Shown here piece by piece: positions 1 through 11,020 of a stretch of DNA of 64,000 bases. The position numbers and the translations under genes are program-made. This DNA comes from Atrina japonica (taxonomy: Eukaryota; Mollusca; Bivalvia; Pterioida; Pinnidae), in the NCBI GenBank assembly GCA_030159075.1, contig BROG01000291.1, positions 447,501 through 511,500 of the forward strand, read 5' to 3'. The notes beneath the pieces were generated by a model. The model was given only the letters and a program-made list of their open reading frames with translations, had not been told where the DNA came from and did not search any database. Numbering within the stretch: position 1 is the stretch's first letter; the number at the start of each line of letters is the position of its first letter.

Positions 1-507
1 ACAGGTCATTGGCTGTAGGGTTGGTGATGTCTGCTCTGCCCAAGGGAATTGTCTGTGTGGCCAGTTCAGATGCATGTTCTCTAGCCAAGCTTCTTTGCTT
101 CATGTGCAAAGCTAACAGCGCTTGAGGCGAGTTTTTTTTGTGTGAATCCCTCAAGCCTGTCCCTTCATGGGGTGGTCTGGGAGGGACTTGTACTTGTCTG
201 CCTGGAGAAAACAATGGTTTTTCTTCTTTCGTGAAGAGGTTGTATACCCTGTTAGCTTCTCCATGAAGGCTATTGGCGTAGACTTGGTGGCCCCTGTGAT
301 GATACGCCAGCGCCTGATTTTGCACCTTGTCCAGGGCTTGCTGGTTTTGATCTTTGGCTGTTGATGGACCATGTGGCTTGAGCTATACTCCATTGTGGGT
401 CGTACTGTGCCCTGATAGATGGTCTTCAGTATTTGCTCGTTTGCACCCCAGGGTTGTTCCAGCAAGTTTGCGCATCATCGCCAGTTTTCTTCGAGCCGTC
501 CCCTCTA
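1..507 (-). pseudogene. Retrotransposon ORF2, region C-terminal to the reverse transcriptase
   Basis: This continues the retrotransposon polyprotein after the reverse transcriptase. The minus frame ending at 151 contains WGANEQILKTIYQGTVRP and IITGATKSTP, a pattern usual downstream of the RT in I/Nimb-type elements of invertebrates, where the thumb and linker precede RNase H. A frame change lies near 150. Coding-like sequence continues in another minus frame to the window edge. It is not functional as it stands. Confidence 0.6.
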
Positions 508-1830
508 CACGGCTTATGTGAGCTTTCCAAGTCTGCCGCGTGTCAAAGGTATGTGGCTTCGTCTTCCTCCTTCAGTGGAGTTCCAGCCAACATAACCTTC
601 CCAGCTTTCTGCTTTGTTGACAAGGTGAACAGTGTGGTGGACGACTTCTCTTTGTTGATCGTGACAACACCAGTCTTCAGCCCATGCTGCGAGCGTTTCC
701 ATAGCTCCTTGCATCCTGTATGTGGCCGTAGGAGCGTACTCTCTTTGCACCATCAGCACCAGGTCGTCAGCGTAGAGAGCAGCATGAATTCCTTTTGGTA
801 GCTCAGACACCAGGTCAATAATGAAGACCAAAAAGAGCGTTGGGGACAGGACCCCACCCTGTGGGACACCATGGCGTAGCAGGAACTTCCTACTGTTGGA
901 TTGGTTCAGTCTGACTCTGGCTCTTCTGTTGAATAGATATGAGTTGATCCATTTCAGCATGGCCCCCCATCCAACTCCATTCCTCATGAGCTTTGACTTG
1001 TAGCCCTTCTGTCCAGACTTTGTCGAATGCTCTCTGTAGGTCGATCCATGCTGTGCGGACAACCTTTTGTTCTTGGAATGCATCCTCGACTTCCTGAGCT
1101 AGATATGTAGGCTGGTCGTCTGTGGAACGGAATTGTCGGAAACCAGCCTGTTCAGATTTCAGCAGGTCATTGGTCTCCAGGTACCCCTTCAGGCGTGCAT
1201 TCACAATCAATCCTCTCCATGGTCATTACAACACAGCCTAGTGAGGCTGATTGACGGTAACTGGCTGCCTTCTTTGGGTCCTTCCCCTTTCTTCAGTATA
1301 GGGATCATTTGTTGCCTCTTTCCCAAATCTGAGGTAGCTGTCCTTGTTTCCAGCTGTAGTTGTAGATGTCCAGGAGTTTGCACATTGCTGTAATGCCTAG
1401 ATGTGTCAGCATCTCGTTGGTGATACCATCAGGACCTGGAGATTTCCTGGTCTTCAGTTGTCTGAGGGCTGTCTGTAGCTCATGTAGCGTCAGGTGCGAG
1501 TCCATACACTCTGATGTACCCTTAGCTGTTTTCCAGTCCCTTTCTCTCGCTTTCTGTTTCTCTCTGACGTTTCCTCTGTTGATGGGGATGTCACTGACAA
1601 TCTCTGTAGTTTTGGGCAAATACGTTTGCTGCTTGTTTTTGCCCACCAACAGCTCTCCTTCCTCTTCCAGAGTAACTGGGCCTCTCGCTTTGTCCTGGTC
1701 GTCGTTCAGTTTGTTTTGTTAACTTCCACAACTTACGGCCATCGCGCTCGAGGATTAGTGAAGCTTTTTTTTTTCTCCAGCTCTTTCTTTGGGGCCTCCA
1801 GCTTGTGCCTAAGGAATTTGGCCTTGGCAT
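508..1830 (-). pseudogene. Retrotransposon reverse transcriptase domain, broken
   Basis: The reverse transcriptase would copy the element RNA at a nicked target. Blocks occur in the right order across several minus frames: KSPGPDGITNEML (about 1470-1420), GFRQFRSTDDQ (about 1140-1100), motif A AWIDLQRAFDKVW (about 1060-1010), motif B GVPQGGVLSPTLF (about 875-830) and the catalytic motif C YADDLVL (about 780-755). At least three frame changes separate these blocks. The catalytic aspartates are still present, so decay is mainly by small insertions and deletions. Confidence 0.88.
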
Positions 1831-1884
1831 GCTGTAGGTTGTGGTTTGCTGGTCCCTCCTGTGAGGAATATGGTCTCAGCTTCC

Positions 1885-2877
1885 TCAGCTTCTGGCTTCA
1901 GACAACTTGGTTTGCAGCTCCTCCAACTGCTCGCTCCAGTATGGCTTGTAGTCTTGCCGTGCACCTCTTGGGATGGATTGCTGTGCTGACTTGATGATGC
2001 ATTGGTTGAGGTCTCTGGCTATGTTGTTTATGTCTCTGCCTTCAACTCTGATGTCTTTGCAGAGTTCATTACTCACAGACTGGAAGAGGGGGCCAGTCGG
2101 CCTTCTTGTAGATCCCATCTGGGTAGGATAGATGACATAGAGACAGTACGGTCCAGTAATGAGGTGGGACTGGACGGTGATCACTGCTGCTCCAAGTTGT
2201 TTCAGACTGACCTTCCCTCTGGACATTTCCGTGTATGTCGTCAGTACAGAAGGCAAGGTCATGCGTTGATGTTGTGTGCCATCTTCTGGAGTAAAAGGTT
2301 GGAGGATCCTCCGGCTGGTTGATGAGATTCAGCCTGTTGTCATCCTGGCCAGGTCTCCACTTCCTCTCCGCGATTGTCCATGTGGTCATTTCCCCCCAGC
2401 TTTGTGAGTGACTGTTGAAGTCGCCAACACCCATGAAGTTTGTTGCTTCTGTTTGGAATATGGTCTAGGGATAGAGATTTTGTCATTCGGAGAGTACATG
2501 TTCACAAAGATCGAGTGTGAAGTCGTTCTTTCTGAGGCTCAGTACTTTGGAATTCCGAGTCATCCATATGCGTTTTTAGTCTGGATAGCATTGATGTTAT
2601 TCCTGACTAATGTCATGTGGCCTCCTTTTCTTTCTGCCAACCCTGTCGCTTCTGAAGCACTGGTATCCTCTGACCTTAAAGGATTTTGCTGGTTGGCAGG
2701 TGTGTTTCCTGAATGCAACAGACATTGCATGTCATTCTCATGAAGGAAATGCTGCAGTTTCAGTCTCTTTTTGTTGAAGACTCCTTCTGCATTCCAATGC
2801 ATCACTTTGAAGTGTTGCCGTGGGACTTTTCTCCTCCTTGGGGCTTGTTGTAGCCCTTTAGCCTCCTCTTGGTACAT
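1885..2877 (-). pseudogene. Retrotransposon endonuclease (EEP family) domain, broken
   Basis: This is the N-terminal endonuclease that nicks target DNA for target-primed reverse transcription. Visible blocks are KVMHWNAEGV near 2820-2790, the DNA-binding stretch MTLVRNNI near 2600, GDFNSHSQSWG near 2425-2390, and SSDHRPV near 2170, which holds the conserved SDH catalytic signature. The blocks sit in three minus frames, so the domain is frame-shifted at least twice. A linker toward the RT (QDYKPYWSEQLEEL, about 1965-1920) follows in another frame. Confidence 0.85.
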
Positions 2878-3347
2878 GGAAGAGTTAACCCCCCAGTAGC
2901 TTTGGGTGGACTTCTGTCGAGGCTCAGAGCCGGCACGTGTATCTCCCTGGAGGGATCCAAAGATTCAGCACCACATCGATGAATACCATTGGATCGTGTA
3001 GTCATAGCGTAGTTCACGTGATGCCGTGGTTTGTTAGAGAGTGCCACTGGCCCAGCATCTCTCTAGGTTGATTAGGGTTACCTCGCCCAAAGCCCTTGCC
3101 GAACCAACGACTGACCACAAGGCAGTGGTGTTTTTTGGAAGGGTTGTCTCCCTTGGATTTGAAATAAGGGTTTTCCTTCTCCTAGACAGACTGCCTTCCC
3201 AAGGCTAACGAGTTCCTATCTACCCGAAGCAGTGGTTATGGCGCCACAGTTCCGCCTTCGCCCCTTCTCCTGTCCAGTAGTAGCAGGTCCGCGCCGGCTA
3301 GTGACTAGACACACGTGCAGGCCAGGAGCTGGCCTTGGTTGTTAGAG

Positions 3348-4147
3348 GCTATATTTTTCGCACACCATTGGAAGCACTTTTTAAGCAATGGGAGCTTGTC
3401 CCCATTACCACTCCTGGTGATGACAACCCTTGGAACCCGTATATTTGCTTGTCGGTGTCCACATCACCAGCGTGTCATCAGCGGACACTGATTATCCTAA
3501 ACAAAAAATATGATTTGTGTCTGACATTTTAATCTAAGAAGCGATAGAATTACTTCATTAATATGCAACTTAGAATTACGGATCAATTTCTCAAGCTGAG
3601 ATTCGGAGAAAATCATCAGTAATATAAATAATTAATTGAAATCTATCTAACAAGTGATTAAAGTAAAAATTAGAATAGAAAATTTAACAATTTACTAGAG
3701 TTCAAAAATAAATTTAAAATTGTCTTAAAAAATATCTTCTTCGTGACAAATGGTCTAGATGCCTATTAGAATCTAGTCCTATTATAATAAATAATAGAAT
3801 TTTGAAACAACTCCCTTACACATGTGGCACTCTATAATCTTTTAATACTGCCAACAAGAATGACTATGTACACAAATTCGGTTATATGTTGTTTTTTTTT
3901 TTAAATATTCCCTTATAAAAGCATCTTGCTGTGAAAATAAGTTGAAAACCAGAGACTGTGCCGTAAACAAAAGTTGATGTGATTGATATTAATGATCCCT
4001 ATCTGGTTCCTTTGAAAGACATAATTATAGTGTCTCGTTTGAGACTGGTCATACCATTGACAACTAATCCTACAGACAAAATAACGCAATTTGGCGTCAA
4101 ATTTCATGACACTGGCTGCTGATTTCTGTTATTTTTAATTGTTAGGA
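3348..4147. other. AT-rich sequence without a recognised gene
   Basis: This is low-GC sequence between the retrotransposon 5' end and the SINE head. I see no coding pattern, tandem repeat or terminal inverted repeat. A short T-run lies near 3892-3902. Confidence 0.5.
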
Positions 4148-4220
4148 GAGCCGGCCTTGATCAGTCTGTAGGGCGCTCGACTCTTGATCGTGAAGTCGTG
4201 AGTTCGAGTCAGCATTTGTA
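4148..4220 (+). repeat. tRNA-derived SINE head, truncated
   Basis: This starts GAGCCGGCC and carries a B-box-like GTTCGAGTC near 4201-4210. It matches the head of the complete SINE at 58774 closely, with several substitutions in the A-box. The body and tail are missing, so this is a 3'-truncated or decayed copy. Confidence 0.7.
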
Positions 4221-4487
4221 ATATGTAAAATGACCCGCCGTATAAATCTTACACGGGGTCAAATTTCTACGACAGAAAATCTTACCCGGGGTAATTTTTC
4301 TACGATAGAGATCTTACCTGGGTAGCCGTAAAAAATTGACCTGCTTCAACATTCGTGTTATTTGTCCCGTGAAAAAAGTGACCCCACAGAAAAATTACCC
4401 CCCTCCCCTATATTTTAAGGAAAAGAAATATCTACACGGATATCATGCATATATTAGGCCTAATTGTTATTTGGGTAGTGGAGGACC
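4221..4487. repeat. Degenerate short repeats with a GGGGTAA/TTACCCC theme
   Basis: A unit of about 30 bp around CTTACCCGGGGTAATTTTT occurs about three times between 4240 and 4330. An inverted-looking echo (GAAAAATTACCCCCC) lies near 4387. The remainder is unremarkable. No gene is visible. Confidence 0.4.
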
Positions 4488-4645
4488 CGCTTGGACACCC
4501 AAAGGCCAAAAAGGACCAAAACTCGGTACACATCTAAATATCGTCTTCTCATGAACCAGTGATCAGATGTCTATCAAATTTTGTATGCATTATTGTTAAA
4601 TTAAGATCTATCAAGTTTGCAAGTGAAAACAAAATAGGCCTTTTT
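4488..4645 (+). repeat. Fragment of the AGCTCACCTG dispersed family
   Basis: The stretch with CCAAAACTCGGTACACATCT and TCTTCTCATGAACCAGTGAT closely matches 28218-28330, inside the longer copy at 28010-29975. It abuts the first copy of the repeat that flanks the DNA polymerase locus. Confidence 0.65.
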
Positions 4646-4649
4646 GTTG

Positions 4650-5212
4650 TATACTGAATACTTTTGAATTCGGTAAAATTAGGTTTTACCAAAAATAAGT
4701 AACTAAAAACTAAAAACACATTTGGCCTAACGTGAGAAATGATGGTTTATTTATTATGCAACAAACTACATAGATCAACGATATGATTATGAAATTTTGT
4801 GCTTATTAACATCGTTTCATCGATATGAAATTTCTATGCGACAGGGCAGTATTATACCCTTATGCAATACTTCCTATCAGTAGCCTTAAATCTGTAGGTC
4901 AATACGTGACTGCCGAGAGTTTCTCATCAGTTAAGATCACGTGAATGAGGAATGACGCAACTTCTATGTCCAACTTCACAGACAGATCTTGCCAATACAC
5001 AGTAAGGGAAACTTGTCCTAAACTTATTTGCATATTATTTGTTAACAATCCAGTCTATCGCCTTTAATGTCCATTCTATCGCAAGAGTATAATGGTAAAG
5101 ATAATGGAAAAGTAACATACTAAAGCATATTTATAATACAATGTATTTTAAAATTCATACCGAACTGACCTTTAATAGCATATATTTCAACAAGTCATGT
5201 AGTTGGTAGTTT
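4650..5212 (+). repeat. Flanking repeat, left copy (right end missing)
   Basis: This shares about 480 bp with 14915-15400 in the same orientation, and its whole length with the minus strand of 55900-56400. Landmarks common to all three are CATCGTTTCATCGATAT (with small changes), ATTTCTATGCGACAG and CAACTTCTATGTCCAA. The left copy keeps the outer left part (GTAAAATTAGGTTTT near 4675) but stops at about 5212, exactly where polymerase coding sequence begins. The lone copy at 55670 shows that about 240 bp of its right end are absent here. Confidence 0.85.
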
Positions 5213-5214
5213 TT

Positions 5215-8200
5215 ATTGTCAGACAACTGGACTTGGAGATGGAGGCAAGTACCAAACACCGGAACGATATTGGAAAAATTTTATTTATGGTGATGCAAGT
5301 ATACATACTCTTCAACGACGAGAAGCTCATGACTTAATGCAACAAGCTGGATGTGATCCCCATCAACAGAGTGGACTTGAAGAATGGCAACGTTTTCAGA
5401 CCGCGTTGTTACTACAGTACCGTTTGAAAATGAATACCAACGCAAAACGATTGACATTAAATGTACTGTATAATGGTGTAGGATCCGGGGCCCCCATTCA
5501 CGTCTTATACGATTATCACCATTACATCTGAATAGTATCTATGTCTGGACTCTTAGAATATAATTACTATTGTGGCCGTTGTGATGTGGGATATAATCAT
5601 GTAGAAAACCTCAGCGCTGCTTTCGATGTTTTGCAGCGTCGCCCTGTGTTCCCGACAACACGATAAAACCTATAAATGTACACATCGTCAGAGGAATTGA
5701 TATCAACTCAGTGTTACGAGAATCATTTGAAACTTTATAGTAGAAATACGACCACGACTCCAAGTCAGCTAATGACTCGATGTCCCACTTGTCAATTATG
5801 GATGAGAAAGAATCAATTCACACAACACTGCTGTCAAGAAAAGAAGAAAAAATGTCACCATTGAAAAAAGATCGTGGATCTAGATCATCCTTGTTTTATA
5901 CAACAGATCCCTTCTCAGGATGCATCATCTTCGCCCCCTTATTACATTTTCTATGATTTTGAGTGTACCCAGGACACTGGAGAACACAAACGTAATTTAT
6001 GTATTGCTCATCGTGTATGTCCCCAGTGTACATCAGATGATTGGTGTGAGCAATGTAAAACCATGGAGGATCATCGTATCACATTCCGAGGTCCCACGAC
6101 ACTCACTGATTTTTTGAGTTGTTTATTTGAAACGACCCTGTATGGTGACATACATCAAAGAGAGAAACTTTTACATGATGGGGCTATAGCTATTGCTCAT
6201 AACTTTAAAAAGGTCGATGGACAGTTTATTTTACATCATCTGGTACATCATGCCTGTGAAAAACCTGATGTGATCATGAACGGTTCTAAAATTATGTCTA
6301 TGACGGCAGGAAACATCAGGTTTAAAGACTCGTGTAATTTCTTGTCATTTCCTTTAGGCTTTTGGATTGACTGAACTCAAGAAATGCTACTTTCCGCATT
6401 TGATCAATACAAAAGCTAATGCTGATTAAATAGGGGTATATCCCCCTGCTATGTATTACAACCCAGGGGTATGAAACCTGATGTCCGTTGTGATTTTGAA
6501 GAGTGTATCAAGACCAATTCGCATGGGTGGGATTTTGCATTTGCATCCGGAATTAGAAGAATACTGTGAATCGGACGTGACTATTTTGCGACAGGCTTGT
6601 ATGCATTTTCAAAGCATGTGTTTGAAACTTACCGATGTGGACCCATTTGCTGAATCGATAACGTTTGCCAGTACAGGGAATATAGCTTATTGTCGCAATC
6701 ATATGCAAAAAGATACGCGGGGATATTCTTCGGCACGACAGTATTCTACCCTAGCATTACGCTAGTTGAGTTGGAAAGAACATCAAACTTGTCAAACGTT
6801 TAGACATGCTCGTCATGGATCTTATCGAGTGGATGGTTATCATCAAGACTCTCGGACCATTTACGAGTTTCATGGCTATTATTGGCACGGATGTCCCTTG
6901 TGTTTTCTTAACTTAAAGCAAGCAACACCCATTTCATTCCTCTTAGACATATGAAGAAGTGTATCAAATGATCTTAGAGAGAGATTAGTATTTGCGTCAT
7001 CACTATCAAGTAGAAACGTTGTGGGAACATGACTATTGTCAAAGGTATAAGACGGATCCAGAGTTTCAACATTTCATTGATAAAACGTATGAGGATTTTC
7101 CCGACCCGTTAGTTCCTAAAGATGCGTTATTTGGAGGTCGAATGAATGCTACTCGTTTGCTTTGTGAAGAAGGAGACATTCGTTACGTGGATGTATGTTC
7201 TTTGTACCCGTTTGTCTTGAAACATGGAACTTTTCCAATTGGACACCCAGACGTGATTACTGATGATTTTAAAAGTCTATATCAATATTTTGGACTGGTA
7301 CAATGTCGAGTTATTACTCCGCGTCAGCTGTTTCATCCCGTGTTACCTTATCGGTTTGCAGGAAGAAAACTACTTTTTCCTTTATGCCGTACTTGTGTTC
7401 AACAAAGGAAATCAACACCAGGAGTTGGGTATTAGTTATTCGATGCTCTCATACGAATCAAGTGCGAAGTTTGTTAGGTACATGGACGACGTGCGAATTG
7501 AATAAAGCTATAGAGAAAGGTTATGTGATAGATCGTATCTTTGAGGTATGGCATTTCCCTGATCATTCCAATACTTTATTTCGTAGCTATATTGATCAGT
7601 TTCTCCAGATTAAGCAACAGGCTAGTGGTTTTCGGTTTTCCTGCTTCCTGTCAATCATTAGAAGACTGTCGTCAGTACCTCAAAGAGATTGAAACGAGAG
7701 AACAACTGATCATACGAGAAGAAGATGCAAAGAAGAATCCTATCTTACGTACCATTGCTAAACTGTTTCTGAACTGTTTGTGAGGTAAATTTGCTCAACG
7801 GACTAATTTACCTCAGACACAGTATGTGGAGAGTTACGAAGAATTATAACAGTTACTTCAAGTCGACACTCGTGATATATTACATTTAGAACTTATTCCA
7901 AATGACAAAGGCCATGATGAGCATGACATGTTTCTGGTGAATTCGAAACTGAAGGATGACTTTGATGAACCAATGTAGCAATGTAGTACTAGCAGCCTTT
8001 ACTACGTCTTTAGCACGGTTACATCTCTATGCCACCCTAGAACGTTTGGGAGAACGTGTGTTATATTTTGATACAGACAGTATAATTTATCAACACGATC
8101 CACAGCAGTGGAATCCCACTATAGTGAACAGTTTAGAAGGATGGACAGACGAATTATATGGCGATTCTATCTTATCCTTTGTTTCAGGGGTCCTAAAAAT

Positions 8201-8502
8201 TATGCTTATAATACTCGTCAGGACAAAACGGTGTGTAAAGTCAAAGGAATCACTTTAGTCGTACCACTTCTACGGTCAACGTAGATACATTGAAACAGTT
8301 GTTACGTGGTCAACAAAAGAAAGTGCTTGTATCGTGCCCTCATAAGATCATGCCAACGAAACAGCATAAAGTCAAAACACTGGTGATAACTAAAGAAGTG
8401 TGTGTCGTGTATGATAAGAGACATCGCATTGAAAACTTTTGTACTTTACCTAATGGTTATTTAAAAAGTGAGATTGTTTGGGGAAAAAAGTTTGTTTTTT
8501 AG
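5215..8502 (+). pseudogene. Protein-primed family B DNA polymerase (Polinton-type), many stops and frame changes
   Basis: This polymerase would replicate a linear genome from a protein primer. Landmarks in order: an N-terminal coding-like region from about 5220; a Cys-rich knuckle region (YYCGRCDVGYNH, about 5565-5600, and CPTCQLW, about 5782-5802); exonuclease motif FYDFECTQ (about 5949-5972); second exonuclease motif AHNFKKVDGQFIL (about 6196-6234); polymerase motif A DVCSLYPF (about 7188-7211); motif B KLFLNC..GKFAQR (about 7756-7800), with TGA where a Trp codon is expected; and motif C YFDTDSIIY (about 8064-8090). The C-terminal block ending LPNGYL (about 8446-8463) is also present. Stops occur near 5529, 5663, 6373 and 6763, and a frame change near 8190. 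The 5' end is cut at the flanking repeat. All catalytic motifs are still readable. Confidence 0.9.
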
Positions 8503-8513
8503 TATTAAACACT

Positions 8514-8558
8514 ATGAAACTTTACTTTGGTGTTGTTGTGCTGTTGCTGTTGATATAA
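8514..8558 (+). CDS. Tiny hydrophobic reading frame after the polymerase
   Basis: A 14-codon frame, MKLYFGVVVLLLLI, follows the polymerase stop by about 10 bases. It resembles a single membrane segment. It could be a small membrane peptide of the virus-like element, the start of a longer broken gene, or chance. I do not recognise it. Confidence 0.2.
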   Translation: MKLYFGVVVLLLLI

Positions 8559-8618
8559 TACAGAAGGAAGTGAAGGGTATGGGTTCATCTATACAGTTTG
8601 ATCTAAAGTACACGTATC

Positions 8619-9254
8619 ATGGCGACTCTCGATTCTAAAGATCATGGTTGTTTTTATATGACTTTACCTAGCGATGCTAGTTTAAAAGTCTTTCCTGATA
8701 ATACCAGAATTCAAAACTCATTTACCTCAAGCTTTAAGTATGATGGATATTGAGTGGGAAGTAGTTTTGAGTGAATTGATATTTCCAACTTAATAGAAAT
8801 CGATAGATGTCCTGGTTCCCCTTCAAACCTTTGGAATCCGTCATGACGCCTAAAGATCCCGGGACCCCTCTACGTATCCCAAGAAAATGAAAATGGAATA
8901 TCGTTAACATGAACGTTTAACTATAGAATTGATTAAGAAACTCGTCTCGTTAGATGATCCCCAGTTTGATCATGACATCTCTAAAACTGATACGAAGTCG
9001 GGGATCGCTTTTGTAGGATGTATTTGGAGACTTAAATTTCGTTCGGGGTTTTATGCGTCTCCTGTTCCTAGAGTCTTTCAATATGGCATTGACGATATAG
9101 AACAACTCTCAAATACTATTCAGTTCGGCTATGACTCAGCTTTAGATCGATTTGTGATTGAGATTAAAGGCCGATCCATCTATTCCGTTCCGCTCCCTTT
9201 TTAATACGTTTTCCAAGTTTACAAGGTTATAAACTCGGCTTTGAAGCTGACTAA
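8619..9254 (+). pseudogene. Penton-like minor capsid protein candidate, frame-shifted
   Basis: The frame starts MATLDSKDHGCFYMTLPSDA and runs to NTRIQNSF. It then changes frame near 8710 into a block with LPQALSM and EWEVVLSELIFPT, followed by stops near 8793. The middle (8929-9203) is open and the end (LQGYKLGFEAD) is in a third frame, closing at 9254. A WEVxLxEL(I)FP block some 40 residues in and a LGF-type C-terminus are typical of the single-jelly-roll minor capsid (penton) proteins of invertebrate Polinton-like elements. That assignment is by remembered family style and needs a structure-based search. Confidence 0.5.
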
Positions 9255-9299
9255 ATGGATCGATGTCACACACATGCCACGGTATCCACCCGATTTAAA

Positions 9300-9826
9300 T
9301 AGAGTAGAAGAAGAGAAACAGAGAGGAGAATGACCGAGAGAAAGAATGGGGAAACGATGGAAGGACAGAGAGATAAAGGAGAAGAAGGAGAAGGTGAAGA
9401 AGCACAGACGGGAGGAGTGAAAAGAAAGAGGGGACGTCCACGAAAAGTATCCATAGAGAGAGCAAAAGAACAAAGATAAGAAGAGAAGGACATTGGGAAG
9501 GAGTAAAAAGAAGTAGGGGACGATCACGAAAAGTAGAACAGGAAGAAATACCTCATGAAATTTTAATGTTTATACGACAATGGTTGAGCGATTGTCGACA
9601 GTCTCCCATGTACGGTGACACTTTTCATTTACGATTAAATGATACTAATGGTAACCGAGCAGGTATCATGTATCATGTGCATAAAGAACAACGACAAGTA
9701 GCATGGGATCCTTTTGGTCATAGTGTAGACGTACTGATGATACAATTTGTGTTTCAGGACAAAAAACCCCGTGAAAATATGAATGATTTTGGTCAATCTA
9801 AAAATAGATTTTTATGTCCCTTATAA
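9300..9826 (+). pseudogene. AT-hook-containing basic protein with an unrecognised C-terminal domain
   Basis: Two related basic motifs occur in successive frames: VKRKRGRPRKV (about 9418-9450), a canonical AT-hook with the RGRP core, and VKRSRGRSRKVEQEE (about 9505-9550), a degenerate copy. Stops near 9477 and a frame change separate them. The second runs into an open C-terminal part from 9566 containing RQWLSDCRQSPMYGDTFHLR and AWDPFG. The AWDPFG block recalls the DPFG stretch of adenain-type proteases, but the expected upstream His-Trp and spacing are missing, so I do not call a protease. A DNA-binding role is inferred from the AT-hook only. Confidence 0.45.
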
Positions 9827-10365
9827 AAAGGGGTGAGAATCCATATCAGGGACAATTCACTCTCAGACACGATGGATACTTTATCTTCATCGACGATGGT
9901 GCTAGTCAGACCGTCACGGATAGTGCTCCCATGAACCGAGACATGATGGATAGTGTACCACGAACCCATCGGGTAGAAGTGGATAGTGTATCGAGAGCCA
10001 ATCTGATAGAAGTGACAAGGAGTCCACCTACAGAAAGGAGACAAGGTGTGACCACTTTTAAATTAAGACCTGCTACCGTCAGAGGGTTATCGTTTCATCA
10101 GGAATTAAGAATACCTCTAGCCTTACCTAATTGCTGTACGTATGAATCCAGGTACCTGACGTTTGAAGATCATTGGCCAAAATATCTACCGGGACCTAAA
10201 TAGACCAAATTGGCCAGAGCAGGATTTGTGTATTTAGGGAACATTGATCACGTTCAGTGTTTTTGTTGTGGCATCTGTTTAAAAGATTGGGAATGGGGCG
10301 ATAATGCTTATACAGAACATCGACGTTGGTCTAAATATCGTGCTTTCAGTCAACTGGTGATATAA
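9814..10365 (+). pseudogene. BIR-domain (IAP-type) protein with one internal stop
   Basis: The frame opens at 9814, overlapping the previous frame, and reads to TAG at 10201. It continues in the same frame to TAA at 10363. The BIR domain spans about 10141-10350: RYLTFEDHWP, then [20 protein letters not shown], then [17 protein letters not shown] zinc is held by C-x2-C-x16-H-x6-C. Here both Cys and the His are present with exact spacing, but the last ligand is Arg (CGT), one transition away from Cys. Known BIR proteins of hosts and large DNA viruses restrain apoptosis; that role here is inference. The N-terminal about 100 residues are Ser/Thr-rich and unrecognised. The stop and the lost ligand suggest decay. 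Confidence 0.75.
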
Positions 10366-10462
10366 AAACCAAAACAAAAAAACACCCTGTGTGGAGCCTC
10401 CCTTCTGGGGACAAACAAGTGCCCGACGGGAACGAGTCTAAATATAGAATAAAAAGAACGGG

Positions 10463-10468
10463 TATAAA
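10463..10468 (+). promoter_or_regulatory. TATA-box candidate for the CCHC gene
   Basis: TATAAA within GGGTATAAAGTAAAG lies about 48 bases before the ATG at 10516. The spacing suits a short 5' leader. Evidence is the motif and position only. Confidence 0.35.
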
Positions 10469-10515
10469 GTAAAGTAAAGTGTAGTTACCAAACATCATTT
10501 GAATCAGTCATCAAC

Positions 10516-11020
10516 ATGAGTTATCCAGGATTGTCTCAGACGCACCCGAATTATTAACCTAATTGTACACCGTACATAGAAGGGGCTGATGATTTTAATG
10601 AAGTTATCAAAACTTTAGACCAGTTGGATGAAAAACAAGAAAATGATGCGACCAAGGAAATGTTACGTGATGCCTTGCTATCCACATTACAGAAAATGAG
10701 AGAAGAACCCACGACCATTACTAGAGGATAAACTACAACCAGAAGTCAGAACATCGTATATGGGTTACGAATATAAGGCTTCCCCACAGACTAATCCTTG
10801 TTTCATTTGTGGTGAAATTGGACATTGGTCTCCTAGATATCCTAAGAATAACGGGACGGCAACAACAACAACGACAACATCAGTAAGAGTAGAACCTGAG
10901 AACAAAGTAGAAAATCGATCTCGTCAATCGGAACAGTGTTATAAATGTAATCAGTCAGGTCATTGGGGTTTTGAATGTCCCGAACAGACTTCAACAGGAG
11001 TCAACGTAAACTCAACTTGA
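10516..11020 (+). pseudogene. CCHC zinc-knuckle protein, broken
   Basis: The frame starts ATG AGT TAT at 10516, has a stop at 10555-10557, and continues with IEGADDFNEVIKTLDQLDEK. It shifts frame near 10710 and joins an open part to 11020. Two zinc knuckles follow the C-x2-C-x4-H-x4-C pattern. The first (CFICGEIGHWSPRY, about 10798-10840) has Tyr in place of the last Cys. The second (CYKCNQSGHWGFEC, about 10936-10980) is complete. A Thr run encoded by ACA/ACG repeats separates them. CCHC knuckles bind single-stranded nucleic acid in Gag and cellular proteins. I do not know this gene as a standard Polinton gene. Confidence 0.6.

Larger units (their letters stand above)
1..3347 (-). mobile_element. 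Non-LTR retrotransposon, I/Nimb- or Jockey-like, decayed and cut by the window edge
   Basis: Read on the minus strand, the order is a GC-rich 5' leader (about 3347 to 3048), an apurinic-type endonuclease, a reverse transcriptase, then a C-terminal region that continues past position 1. This is the order of LINE elements with an EEP endonuclease. The reading frame is broken by many frame changes, so the copy is dead. The 5' end is placed at about 3347 because GC content falls sharply there and AT-rich unique sequence begins. An RNase H domain, expected in the I group, would lie outside the window, so the clade call is tentative. The 3' end and target duplication cannot be seen. Confidence 0.85.

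Noticed and set aside
433..801. 122-residue plus-strand frame
   Set aside because: It is the opposite strand of the retrotransposon reverse transcriptase, which has clear RT motifs on the minus strand.
9219..9527. 102-residue Ser/Phe-rich minus-strand frame
   Set aside because: It is the shadow of the purine-rich, AT-hook-coding plus strand.
9566..9826. Adenain-type cysteine protease of the Polinton
   Set aside because: Only the DPFG block is suggestive. The His-Trp motif, the spacing and a downstream catalytic Cys could not be found.
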